A stretch of DNA of 64,000 nt from Segniliparus sp051660745 (GTDB lineage: Bacteria > Actinomycetota > Actinomycetes > Mycobacteriales > Mycobacteriaceae): contig NZ_JBOFQF010000044.1 of NCBI RefSeq assembly GCF_051660745.1, forward strand, positions 37,459-101,458. Direction: 5' to 3'. This document shows positions 1 to 7,247 of this stretch, piece after piece (the stretch's first letter is position 1; each line of letters starts with the position of its first letter). The translations under genes and the position numbers were made by a program. The notes beneath the pieces were generated by a model. The model saw only the letters and a list, made by a program, of their open reading frames with translations, did no database searches and was not told the origin of the DNA.

Positions 1-861
1 GTACCGTTCGCCGTCCCGGCCGCGCACCTGCGCGTAGCGCAGCTTCGGGTTGACGGCGACGGCGAGGTTCGACGGCAATGTCCACGGCGTGGTGGTCCAG
101 ATCAAGAGCCGCGCGCCCGCGAGGGGGCCGTCGGCCAACGGCATCGCCACCGTGACCGCCGGGTCCTGGCGCATCCGGTACGAGTCGTCGAGCCGGGCCT
201 CCAGCGCGGAGAGCGGCGTCTGCTCGTACCAGCTGTACGGCCCGACGCGGTAGCCCTTGTACACCAGCCCCTTGTCGTGGAGCTGCTTGAACGCCCACAT
301 CACCGACTCCATGTAGGTGAGGTCGAGCGTGCGGTAGTCCTGCTCGAAGTCCACCCAGCGGGCTTGGCGGCGCACATAGCGGCGCCACTCGTGGGAGTAC
401 TTGAACACCGAGCTGCGGCAGAAGTCGTTGAACTTGTCGAGCCCCATCGCCTCGATCTGGCTCTTGTCGGTGATGCCGAGCTGCTTCTCCGCCTCCATCT
501 CGGCGGGCAGCCCGTGGCAGTCCCAGCCGAACCTGCGGTCCACCCGTTTGCCCCGCATCGTCTGGAACCGAGGGATCAAGTCTTTGACGTACCCGGTGAG
601 CAGGTGTCCGTAATGCGGCAGGCCGTTGGCGAACGGCGGCCCCTCGTAGAACACGTACTCGGGGGCGCCTTCGCGCTGCGCCATCGCCGCCGCGAAGGTG
701 CCGTCCTGGTCCCAGAAATCGAGAACCGACTGTTCGAACGCGGGGAAATTCGCGCTGCTCGCCCCGTTCGCCACATCCGCCCTCGGGTACGCGGGCGCCC
801 GCTCGTCCCCCGCCAGCTGTTGGGGCTGCGCGCCCTGCGCCGACGATTCTGTCTCTGCCAT
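1..861 (-). CDS. ileS: Isoleucyl-tRNA synthetase, N-terminal part (runs off window)
   Basis: Class I aminoacyl-tRNA synthetase that charges tRNA-Ile in the cytoplasm. About 287 residues are visible and the rest lies beyond base 1. The HIGH-type signature reads GLPHYGHLL, near residue 65, in the context PPFANGLPHYGH, and WDCHGLP follows about 30 residues later; both are typical of IleRS. The ATG at 861 has AAAGGA about 10 bases upstream, so it can be an independent start. However, the frame is open without a stop back to a TAG at 1099-1101, through a two-helix membrane segment (see next entry). IleS beside divIVA is the order I recall from Corynebacterium, not Mycobacterium. Identity is secure; the true N-terminus is not. 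Confidence 0.93.
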   Translation of the reverse strand, partial: MAETESSAQGAQPQQLAGDERAPAYPRADVANGASSANFPAFEQSVLDFWDQDGTFAAAMAQREGAPEYVFYEGPPFANGLPHYGHLLTGYVKDLIPRFQTMRGKRVDRRFGWDCHGLPAEMEAEKQLGITDKSQIEAMGLDKFNDFCRSSVFKYSHEWRRYVRRQARWVDFEQDYRTLDLTYMESVMWAFKQLHDKGLVYKGYRVGPYSWYEQTPLSALEARLDDSYRMRQDPAVTVAMPLADGPLAGARLLIWTTTPWTLPSNLAVAVNPKLRYAQVRGRDGERY

Positions 862-1092
862 TGCTTCATTATCCTTTTGGGCGCCAGGGGATTTTTGGCC
901 GAGGGACTCCTCAGGCCGAGGCCGCCGCGACCGGACGAGCTGCACGGCCTCCACCGCCAACGCCAGAACTCCGAGCGCGCTGAAGAGCACGACCGCCCCG
1001 GCCCACCAGACGCTTTTCGTCCTCGCCGCCATCCCCAGCGCGATGAACGCCAGCAGGGCAAGCGGCGCGACCGCGAAGAGCAGCTTGTTCAA
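862..1092 (-). CDS. Two-helix membrane segment in frame with ileS
   Basis: Seventy-seven codons lie between the in-frame TAG at 1099-1101 and the ileS ATG, with no stop in between. A TTG at 1092 is the first possible start, with GTAGGGG just upstream. Hydrophobic stretches cover about residues 4-22 and 30-52, followed by an Arg/Pro-rich linker (about residues 53-62) and a polar tail that runs straight into IleS. Position and size recall the small membrane protein downstream of wag31 in mycobacteria (Rv2144c), but I cannot confirm homology. It is either a separate small gene that lost its stop or a genuine membrane-anchoring N-terminal extension of IleS. Independent translation of ileS from 861 remains possible. 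Confidence 0.55.
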
Positions 1093-1101
1093 CTGCCCCT
1101 A

Positions 1102-1872
1102 CTACTGGGACGGCTGCTGCGGCTGCTGCGCGGGGTCTTCCTCGCCCTCGGAGCCCGAGCTGCGCGAGCCGAGGTCGCCCAGCATGGACTCCAAGTGGCC
1201 GCGCAGCCTGCCCCGGTAGTCCTTCTCGAAGGTCCGCAGCTCTTCGACGCGGCCCTCCAGGTGCGCTTTGGTCTGGCTGATCTGCCCGATCTTCTCCGCG
1301 TGCGTCCGCTCGGCCTCCGCCCGGAGGTTCTCGGCGTGCTCGTGCGCCTGCTGCAGCTTCGAATCGGCCTGCGCCTGCGCGTCCGTGAGCAAAGCCTCGT
1401 GCTTCGAGCGGCCCTCGCTCAGGATGCTCTCGGCGGTCGCGCTCGCCTGGGAGACCAGCTGCTCGTGCTTCTCGTTCGCCTCGGACAGCAGGCGCTCGCG
1501 CTCGGCCTTGGCCTCCGAGAGCAGACGGTCGCGCTCGGCCTTGGCCTCGGCGAGGATCTGGTCGGCGGTCTCCTGCGCGCGCACCAAGACGCGGCCCGCC
1601 TGGTTCGCGAGGTCCTCGGAGGAGGTCTCGCCGACGGCGGGCGCGCCGACGAAGCCCGACACCGGGGCCCCGTTCTGCGACTGGAAGGACTCGACCTGCG
1701 TCTCAAGCTCGGTGACCCGAGTCTTGAGGGCGGTGTTCTCCTCGACGTTCGCCGCGAGGGTCACCTCGACGAGGTCGAGGAAGGTGTCGACCTCCTCCTC
1801 GCTGTAACCGCGCTGCGGGAACGCGGGACGGGTGAAAGCCACATTGTGCACATCGGCTGGTGTCAGCTGCAT
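1102..1872 (-). CDS. wag31: DivIVA-family polar growth protein Wag31
   Basis: Coiled-coil scaffold that marks the cell pole and directs apical peptidoglycan synthesis in actinobacteria. The protein has 256 residues, close to M. tuberculosis Wag31. The N-terminal DivIVA membrane-binding domain (residues 1-60) opens with the family motif LTPADVHNVAF and contains GYSEEEVDTFLD. A linker rich in Gly/Ala/Ser (70-90) is followed by a long charged coiled coil with repeated AKAERERLLSEA heptads (about 95-225) and an acidic Gln/Pro tail. It is the last division gene before the ileS region; two adjacent TAG stops close it. A second, shorter DivIVA gene lies 135 bases upstream. No strong ribosome-binding site precedes the ATG. 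Confidence 0.95.
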   Translation of the reverse strand: MQLTPADVHNVAFTRPAFPQRGYSEEEVDTFLDLVEVTLAANVEENTALKTRVTELETQVESFQSQNGAPVSGFVGAPAVGETSSEDLANQAGRVLVRAQETADQILAEAKAERDRLLSEAKAERERLLSEANEKHEQLVSQASATAESILSEGRSKHEALLTDAQAQADSKLQQAHEHAENLRAEAERTHAEKIGQISQTKAHLEGRVEELRTFEKDYRGRLRGHLESMLGDLGSRSSGSEGEEDPAQQPQQPSQ

Positions 1873-1927
1873 CGGAACGCCGGTCCTCGAATCTTGCTCA
1901 GGTTATCAACTGCCAGGTGGCAGATAT

Positions 1928-1996
1928 CTTGTCACATCAGTGGCAAGCTGCACAGGGCAGCATAGCCGTATTGCCATTCCGTGTCACTTTTGTGAC
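1928..1996. repeat. Two short hairpins between the divIVA genes
   Basis: The 135-base gap between the two DivIVA genes contains two inverted repeats: an 8-bp stem with a 4-base loop at 1928-1947 (CTTGTCAC/GTGGCAAG, one wobble pair) and a perfect GTCAC-TTTT-GTGAC at 1983-1996. They could be operator sites for wag31 or a weak transcript end after the upstream gene. No convincing -35/-10 pair was found. Confidence 0.4.
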
Positions 1997-2007
1997 GCCC
2001 CGAACCG

Positions 2008-2418
2008 CTATTCGCCTGCGACGAAGATCGCCACGGCCGGGCGGAGCGAGCCCGCCTCGCCGCCTTGCGCCGTCTGCGCCGTGAATTCGCCGAGCAGGCG
2101 GTCCGACTCGCCCTGTGCCTGCGCGAGCAGCTGCTGCACCACCTGGCGCGGCAGCAACAGCAGCGCCACCGGGCCTCCCCCCGGCTCTGCGGTCGGGAAC
2201 GCGGCCGCAGACGCGGGCTTCTCGCCCGGCTCCGCCTTCTGCTGCGCCTCGAGCTCGGCGACCCGCGCTTCGAGCTTCGTGATGTCGTCCCGGTACAACC
2301 GCACCGACTCCTCCAGGAGGTCGACGAAGACGTCCACGTCCTCGGGGTTGTAGCCCTTGAAGCCCTCCGGCGGGGCCCCGAAGGCTATGTTGTGCACGTC
2401 CTCGGGGGTCAACCGCAT
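2008..2418 (-). CDS. Short second DivIVA-domain protein
   Basis: A 136-residue paralogue of Wag31. Its N-terminus (LTPEDVHNIAF, then GYNPEDVDVFVDLLEE) matches the DivIVA membrane-binding domain and is clearly related to the full-length gene just downstream. Instead of the long coiled coil it has only a short one (about residues 40-60), a Pro/Ala-rich linker and a 50-residue tail with a leucine-rich patch (VALLLLPRQVVQQLL). It sits between yggT and wag31 on the same strand. It may hetero-oligomerise with Wag31 at the pole or septum, or act as a SepIVA-like partner; that role is inference. The frame is intact and codon use matches its neighbours, so it does not look like a pseudogene. Confidence 0.85.
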   Translation of the reverse strand: MRLTPEDVHNIAFGAPPEGFKGYNPEDVDVFVDLLEESVRLYRDDITKLEARVAELEAQQKAEPGEKPASAAAFPTAEPGGGPVALLLLPRQVVQQLLAQAQGESDRLLGEFTAQTAQGGEAGSLRPAVAIFVAGE

Positions 2419-2467
2419 GTCCGCATTCCTTTTCTTCTCTCAGCGCCGTTCATCCGGGCATTGCCCT

Positions 2468-2746
2468 TCACGACACCACCCGTAAGGCGATAAGCACCAC
2501 AAACATCAACACCATCAGCGAAATATCCAGCCGGACCGCCCCGATCGTCGTGTCCGGGATGATCCTGCGGAACAACCGCACCGGAGGATCGGTCACCATG
2601 AACACCAGCTCCAAGACGACCACCAACACCCCTCGGGGCCGCCAATCGGGCGAGAAGCTCTGCACCAGCTCCACGACGCTGCGGACGAGAAGCAAGAACC
2701 AGAACGCAGCTAGCAGCGTTCGGACGACCACCAGCACCAAATCCAT
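2468..2746 (-). CDS. YggT family membrane protein
   Basis: A 92-residue protein with two hydrophobic spans (about residues 3-25 and 68-90) on either side of a loop that carries the family's DPPVRLFRRIIP block. YggT proteins (Rv2146c in M. tuberculosis) lie between sepF and divIVA in most actinobacterial division clusters. Their exact role is not established; a part in septum or polar membrane organisation is assumed from position. It lies 12 bases after sepF, so the two are probably co-transcribed. Confidence 0.88.
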   Translation of the reverse strand: MDLVLVVVRTLLAAFWFLLLVRSVVELVQSFSPDWRPRGVLVVVLELVFMVTDPPVRLFRRIIPDTTIGAVRLDISLMVLMFVVLIALRVVS

Positions 2747-2758
2747 GGCACCAACCTA

Positions 2759-3337
2759 TCAGCGGTGGTTGTAGAACCCCGCCTCAGCGATCCGCCTGCG
2801 CTCCTCCGGGCTCACGTCCACATCCGCCGGGGACAGCAGGAACACCTTGGTCGCGACCTTGTCGAAAGAGCCGCGCAGCGCGAACGCGAGGCCTGCGGCG
2901 AAGTCGACGAGCCGCTTGGCGTCGGCGTTGTCCATCTGCACCAAGTCCATGATCACCGGCGAGCCGTCGCGGAACCGCTCCCCGATCGTGCGGGCCTCGC
3001 TGTAGTCTTTCGGGCGCAGCGTCGTGATCTTCGAGAGCGCCCCCGCCTCCTCGTAGCCTGCGGGGCGGCGGTAATCCACGTCATAACGATCGTGGCCGCG
3101 ACGGGCGGTCAGCGTGCCGACGACGGCGCGGGAGGCGCCCCGGCCGGGGATCGGCGGCTCGTACTCGCCCGCCTGCGGGAGGTGCCCCCACTCGTACCCC
3201 GTCTCGTAGTCGGCGTATTCCTCGCGGTAACGACGAGTCCTCGCACCCGGCTGGCGGTCGTCCTCCAGATACTCGTCCTCGTACGCGTCAGCCGGCATCA
3301 TGCCGAAGTAGGCCTTAACCTTTTGGAGCGCGCTCAT
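2759..3337 (-). CDS. sepF: Cell division protein SepF
   Basis: FtsZ-interacting membrane-associated division protein, the main FtsZ anchor in actinobacteria that lack FtsA. I take the ATG at 3337 (MSALQKVKAYFGM), which gives 192 residues and the family's amphipathic N-terminal helix; the reading frame is open further upstream but without homology. Residues 20-95 form an acidic, tyrosine-rich linker. The C-terminal globular domain (about 105-192) carries ITTLRPKDYSEARTIGERFRDG and VDFAAGLAFALRGSF, which are characteristic of SepF. Position between yggS and yggT matches Rv2147c. Confidence 0.95.
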   Translation of the reverse strand: MSALQKVKAYFGMMPADAYEDEYLEDDRQPGARTRRYREEYADYETGYEWGHLPQAGEYEPPIPGRGASRAVVGTLTARRGHDRYDVDYRRPAGYEEAGALSKITTLRPKDYSEARTIGERFRDGSPVIMDLVQMDNADAKRLVDFAAGLAFALRGSFDKVATKVFLLSPADVDVSPEERRRIAEAGFYNHR

Positions 3338-3363
3338 ACCTTGCCTTCCGATTGGAATACTTG

Positions 3364-4053
3364 CTAGGGCGAGGGTATCGGGCGCTGGCCCAAAATTGCG
3401 GTACCGACACGCACACATGACGATCCGGCAGCTATCGCCGCCTCGAAGTCGCCCGACATCCCCGCCGACAACATCGTCGCCGAGGGATGGGCCGCCTTGA
3501 GCTCGTCGTGCAGCCGCGCCAGCCTCGCGTACGCCTGCGCCGGGTCCGCCGCGACCGGCGGAATCGCCATCAGCCCCCGAAGACGCAGATTCTCCGTCGC
3601 CGCGATTTGCCCGGCGAGGCCGAGGACGTGCTCGGGGAGCGCGCCGCTCCTGAGCTCGTCGCCGTCCAGGCTCACCTGCACGAGGACGTCGAGCGGTTGG
3701 CCCGCCTTCTCGAACGCGGCGACCAGCCGAGGACCGTCCACGGACTGCACCACCTGCGCCCACGAGGCGATGCTCCTCGCCTTGTTGCGCTGGATCTGGC
3801 CGATCATGTGCCAGCGCGCCTCGCGGACGGACTCCCCAAGCTCGGCGGCCTTCGACTTCGCCTCCTGGTCGCGGGATTCGCCGAATTCGCGGCAGCCCAG
3901 CTCGTAGAGCAGCGCGACATCGCTCGCCGGGAAGAACTTCGTGACTACCAGGAGCGTCACCTCCGAGGGGTCGCGGCCCGCCCTCGCGCAGGCGCCTGCC
4001 ACCTGCTCGCGCACCTGCGCGAGACGCTCGGCGAGCTCAGCCCTGCGGCTCAT
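3364..4053 (-). CDS. YggS family PLP homeostasis protein
   Basis: Cytoplasmic PLP-binding protein (PLPBP/YggS) that buffers pyridoxal phosphate and affects amino-acid pools. It is 229 residues, the usual length, and forms a single TIM-barrel domain. The PLP lysine lies in LLVVTKFFPA (about residue 39); HMIGQIQRNK, LRLRGLMAI and LSAGMSGDFEAAI are further family blocks, the last ending in the phosphate-binding region VRVGTAILGQR. Its 5' end overlaps the end of the upstream gene by 17 bases, implying translational coupling. It corresponds to Rv2148c. Confidence 0.94.
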   Translation of the reverse strand: MSRRAELAERLAQVREQVAGACARAGRDPSEVTLLVVTKFFPASDVALLYELGCREFGESRDQEAKSKAAELGESVREARWHMIGQIQRNKARSIASWAQVVQSVDGPRLVAAFEKAGQPLDVLVQVSLDGDELRSGALPEHVLGLAGQIAATENLRLRGLMAIPPVAADPAQAYARLARLHDELKAAHPSATMLSAGMSGDFEAAIAAGSSCVRVGTAILGQRPIPSP

Positions 4054-4711
4054 CCGACATCCAGATCAACGTGGCGAAGCGCCAGGGATCCCCCCGGCGG
4101 TGGCTGAAGTGCGCGGCCTCGCCGATCGTGCACACGCCGCTCGACTCCACTTTTTCGACGCCGAGCCCCCGGAGCTGGCGGGCCAGCCCGGCGCGCAGAT
4201 CGAGGCCCGGAGTGCCCCGCTCGGTGACGCACGCGCTGCCCGGCAGGTCCGCCTCGACTTCCTCCCGCATCTGCGCAGGGACTTCGTAATGGGCGCCGCT
4301 CGCGCACGGGCCGAGGAAGGCCTCGATCCGGGACGGCTCCGCCCCCAGCCCGACCATCTTCGCCACCAGCTCGCGGACGACGCCGTCCTGCGCGCCGCGC
4401 CTGCCCGCGTGGGCGGCCCCGACGACGCCCGCGCGCTCGTCGTGCGCGACCACGGGGACGCAGTCCGCCGTGAGGATCGACAGAACGACGCCGGGAAGGT
4501 TTGTCACCACGCCGTCCGTCTCGGGAACGACGAGCGGGCCGTCCGACTCGGGCCACAGCGCGTCGACCACGGCGACATCGGCGCTATGGACCTGCTTGAG
4601 CCACACAAAGCGCTCGGCGGGCACGCCGATCCGTTTCGCGCAGAGCTCCCGGTTGGCCGAGTCGCGCATATCCCCGTCGACGGCAGTCGTGGCGAGGGTG
4701 CGGATCAGCAT
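4037..4711 (-). CDS. pgeF: PgeF/YfiH laccase-domain protein
   Basis: Member of the YfiH (Cu-oxidase_4) family, 224 residues. In E. coli this protein (PgeF) removes misincorporated amino acids from peptidoglycan precursors; other members show purine nucleoside phosphorylase or laccase-like activity. The metal-site residues are present: His in KQVHSADV, Cys in LTADCVPV and His in AHAGRRG, plus the GPCASGAHYEV block. It lies directly downstream of ftsZ (as Rv2149c does) and overlaps yggS. A murein quality-control role fits the neighbourhood but is inferred. Confidence 0.9.
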   Translation of the reverse strand: MLIRTLATTAVDGDMRDSANRELCAKRIGVPAERFVWLKQVHSADVAVVDALWPESDGPLVVPETDGVVTNLPGVVLSILTADCVPVVAHDERAGVVGAAHAGRRGAQDGVVRELVAKMVGLGAEPSRIEAFLGPCASGAHYEVPAQMREEVEADLPGSACVTERGTPGLDLRAGLARQLRGLGVEKVESSGVCTIGEAAHFSHRRGDPWRFATLIWMSDEPQG

Positions 4712-4737
4712 GGGTCCAGCCTAGTAGAGGCGACCCG

Positions 4738-4859
4738 CATTCCCGGGGATTCATGCGTGGATGAGATCCAAGGCGCAGCGGGTCGACGCGTGTTGGGGAG
4801 GCGGAGCACACACGAGACCCGCTGCAACGCAGGAGATCGCCGCGCAGGCCCCGGGAATG
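4738..4859. repeat. Structured repeat between ftsZ and pgeF (copy A)
   Basis: The 152-base gap between ftsZ and pgeF is almost filled by nested inverted repeats. An 11-bp perfect outer repeat (CATTCCCGGGG at 4738-4748, complement at 4849-4859) encloses a 10-bp perfect stem (GCAGCGGGTC at 4775-4784, complement at 4816-4825). The core 4765-4841, starting GATCCAAGGCG and ending CAACGCAGGAGATCGCC, recurs in altered form at 62060-62145. It could be a dispersed repeat, a processing or termination signal for the ftsZ transcript, or a small RNA. Confidence 0.65.
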
Positions 4860-4863
4860 GAGG

Positions 4864-6027
4864 CTAGCGGCGCATGAAGGGGGGCACATCCACGTCGTCC
4901 TCGCCCTCGTCCGTCACCACGCGGTGCCCGTTGGACGCGCTGACCGCCGCGGGCGCGAGCACCTCTTCGGCAGCAGGGGCGAAGTCGTCGCCGAAGACGT
5001 TCGACGGTTTCGGCTGTTGCTTCTGCTGCTGCTGCGCGTTCGGGCGGAAGCGCGAGGAGTCGACGGTCCGGGCCTTCGGGGAGCCCCCGTCGAACCCTGC
5101 CGCGATGACCGTGACCCTGACCTCGTCGCCGAGCGAGTCGTCGATCACCGTGCCGAAGATGATGTTCGCGTCGACGTGCGCGGCCTCTTGGACGAGCGAG
5201 GCCGCCTCGTTGATCTCGAACAGCCCCACGTCGGAGCCGCCCGCGATGGAGATGAGCACGCCGTGCGCGCCCTCCATGGAAGCCTCGAGCAGCGGCGAGT
5301 TGATCGCGAGCTCGGCCGCCTTGAGCGCCCGGCCCTCGCCCCGCGCCGAGCCGATGCCCATCAGCGCGCTGCCCGCCCCGGACATCACGCCGCGCACATC
5401 GGCGAAGTCCACGTTGATCAGACCGGGGGTGGTGATCAGGTCGGTGATGCCCTGGACGCCGTTGAGCAGCACTTCGTCCGCGCTGCGGAACGCGTCCATG
5501 AGGCTCACGCCCATGTCGCCGATCTGCAGCAGGCGGTCGTTCGGGATGACGACGAGGGTGTCGCAGGACTCGCGCAGGGCCGCGATGCCGTTCTCGGCCT
5601 GCGTGCCGCGCCGCTTGCCCTCGAAGGAGAACGGGCGGGTCACGACGCCGACGGTGAGCGCGCCCAGCTTCCGGGCGAGGCTCGCGACGACCGGAGCGGC
5701 CCCGGTGCCGGTGCCGCCGCCCTCGCCCGCGGTCACGAACACCATGTCGGCTCCGCGCAGGAGCTCTTCGATCTCTTCTTTCGCGTCTTCCGCGGCACGA
5801 CGGCCCATCTCGGGGTCCGCGCCTGCGCCGAGGCCCCGGGTGGACTCGCGGCCGATGTCGAGCTTCACATCGGCGTCGCTCATCAACAGCGCTTGCGCGT
5901 CCGTGTTGATCGCGATGAACTCCACTCCCTTGAGCCCTTGCTCGATCATCCGGTTCACGGCGTTGACCCCGCCGCCGCCGATGCCGACGACCTTCAGCAC
6001 GGCGAGGTAATTGTGCTGCGATGTCAT
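4864..6027 (-). CDS. ftsZ: Cell division protein FtsZ
   Basis: Tubulin-like GTPase that builds the Z-ring. I chose the ATG at 6027 (MTSQHNYLAVLKV) because GGAGAG lies just upstream and it matches other actinobacterial FtsZ starts; it gives 387 residues. GTP-binding elements are intact: VVGIGGGGVNAVNRM near the N-terminus, the tubulin signature GGGTGTGAAPVVA (about residues 105-117), and the T7-loop block with NVDFADV. A variable Gln-rich linker follows, ending in the conserved C-terminal peptide DDVDVPPFMRR that binds SepF and FtsW. Unlike in mycobacteria it is separated from ftsQ by 1.8 kb of other genes and so needs its own promoter. Confidence 0.98.
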   Translation of the reverse strand: MTSQHNYLAVLKVVGIGGGGVNAVNRMIEQGLKGVEFIAINTDAQALLMSDADVKLDIGRESTRGLGAGADPEMGRRAAEDAKEEIEELLRGADMVFVTAGEGGGTGTGAAPVVASLARKLGALTVGVVTRPFSFEGKRRGTQAENGIAALRESCDTLVVIPNDRLLQIGDMGVSLMDAFRSADEVLLNGVQGITDLITTPGLINVDFADVRGVMSGAGSALMGIGSARGEGRALKAAELAINSPLLEASMEGAHGVLISIAGGSDVGLFEINEAASLVQEAAHVDANIIFGTVIDDSLGDEVRVTVIAAGFDGGSPKARTVDSSRFRPNAQQQQKQQPKPSNVFGDDFAPAAEEVLAPAAVSASNGHRVVTDEGEDDVDVPPFMRR

Positions 6028-6138
6028 GAGCTCTCCATTTTCGTGTGCGTTCTGTTTGTGAAACATCAAGTCCGAGTACTGCTGACGCTAAGCGCCGCCC
6101 TCGGCAATTACGCTCAGGCGCGCCGTCATGTCTCGCTT

Positions 6139-6168
6139 TTATCACTGCCCGGCATGGCATTTTCGCAA
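6139..6168 (-). promoter_or_regulatory. Candidate ftsZ promoter
   Basis: Reading the minus strand, TTGCGA (6168-6163), an 18-base spacer and TGATAA (6144-6139) make a plausible sigma-A promoter about 110 bases upstream of the ftsZ start. It is supported only by motif match and by the need for a promoter, since ftsQ no longer reads into ftsZ. Confidence 0.35.
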
Positions 6169-6210
6169 CATGAGCCACAGAAGTGAACATGCGAATCACG
6201 ACCGCCTCGG

Positions 6211-6258
6211 CGCCCTGTCCGAAAAGCGCCCTGTCCGACGAACGCCCTGTCCGAAAAG
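6211..6258. repeat. Three tandem 16-bp repeats in the ftsZ/EamA divergent region
   Basis: The unit CGCCCTGTCCGAAAAG occurs at 6211-6226 and 6243-6258, with a variant ending ACGAA-type at 6227-6242. The first 12 bases are identical in all three and the spacing is exactly 16 bases. The array abuts the -35 region of the EamA gene and lies about 185 bases upstream of ftsZ. It may be an operator array or a simple slippage product. Confidence 0.75.
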
Positions 6259-6261
6259 CGC

Positions 6262-6290
6262 GCGACAGTGTCGGCCCGTCTTCGTAGAGT
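6262..6290 (+). promoter_or_regulatory. Leaderless promoter of the EamA gene
   Basis: GCGACA (6262-6267), a 17-base spacer and TAGAGT (6285-6290) end six bases before the ATG at 6297. That spacing would place the transcription start at or next to the start codon, and no Shine-Dalgarno sequence is present. Leaderless transcripts are common in mycobacteria, so this is a reasonable but untested call. Confidence 0.5.
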
Positions 6291-6296
6291 GTCAGC

Positions 6297-7244
6297 ATGA
6301 CCGAATGCGCGACACGAGGGCCCGACTGCGAATCGCCCGAGGCTGTGGCGGAGCCTGCCGGACGGACGGACCTCCGCGTCGTGTCGGCGGTGGCCGTCTC
6401 CGTCGTCTTCTGGGCTTCCGCCTTCGTGGCCATCCGAGGCGGCGCGAAATGGTTCGACCCCGGGGCCCTGGCCTTCGGACGGCTCGCGACAGGCGCGCTG
6501 GTGCTCGTGGCGATCTGGCTCCTGCGCCGCGAAGGACTGCCGCCGAGGGCGGCCTGGCCGGGGATCGTCGGCAGCGGCCTGCTGTGGTTCGCCCTGTACA
6601 TGGTGGTGCTGAACTGGGGCGAGCGACTGGTGGACGCGGGCACGGCAGCCATGTTGGTGAACGTCGGCCCGGTGCTGACGGTGCTGCTCGGCGGATGGCT
6701 CCTGCGGGAAGGCTTCCCGCCGAGGCTCCTCGCCGGGCTCGCCGTCGCGTTCCTCGGCGCGGTCGTGGTCGGGCTCGCTTCGCGGGGGAGCTCCCCCGGC
6801 TCCACCTCCTGGCTCGGCGTGGGGCTGTGCCTGGTCGCCGCGTTGTGCTACGCGCTCGGGATCGTGCTGCAAAAACCTGCGCTCCGGCACGCGTCGTCGC
6901 TGCAGACCATGACCTTCAGCTGCCTCATCGGCGCGCTGGCCTGCGCGCCGTTCGCCGGGCGGCTGTGGTCCCAGGCCGCCGCCGCCCCGCCCGCCGCGAG
7001 CGGCTATTTCGTCTACCTCGGCGTGTTCCCCACCGCGCTCGGCTATTTGACCTGGGGGTACGCGCTCGCCCGGATGCCAGCGGGCAGGCTCGGCATCACC
7101 ACGTACGCCGTCCCCGCCATCGTGGTCCTCATGAGCTGGGCCATCCTCGGCGAAGTCCCCGGAATCGTCGCGATCCTCGGCGGGGCGCTGTGCCTCGCGG
7201 GAGTCGCCGTCGCCAGGTCGAAGCCGAAGGCCGGTCCGGCCTGA
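6297..7244 (+). CDS. EamA/DMT family transporter
   Basis: Inner-membrane carrier of the drug/metabolite transporter superfamily (315 residues, about ten hydrophobic spans in two EamA repeats). Hydrophobic segments begin near residue 25 (VVSAVAVSVVFWASAFVAI, with the family's W-A-S-F-V-A pattern) and continue to the C-terminus; the second repeat starts near residue 178. The N-terminal 20 residues are polar. The substrate cannot be read from the sequence; relatives export amino acids or other metabolites. It lies on the opposite strand inside the division cluster between ftsZ and ftsQ, which indicates a local insertion. It is convergent with the NTF2-like gene, with stops three bases apart. Confidence 0.88.
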   Translation: MTECATRGPDCESPEAVAEPAGRTDLRVVSAVAVSVVFWASAFVAIRGGAKWFDPGALAFGRLATGALVLVAIWLLRREGLPPRAAWPGIVGSGLLWFALYMVVLNWGERLVDAGTAAMLVNVGPVLTVLLGGWLLREGFPPRLLAGLAVAFLGAVVVGLASRGSSPGSTSWLGVGLCLVAALCYALGIVLQKPALRHASSLQTMTFSCLIGALACAPFAGRLWSQAAAAPPAASGYFVYLGVFPTALGYLTWGYALARMPAGRLGITTYAVPAIVVLMSWAILGEVPGIVAILGGALCLAGVAVARSKPKAGPA

Positions 7245-7247
7245 GGC

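Noticed and set aside
277..1965. 562-residue open frame on the plus strand antisense to ileS and wag31
   Set aside because: Composition is typical of an antisense shadow in GC-rich DNA (Arg/Leu/His-rich, no domain). The opposite strand holds clear family members.
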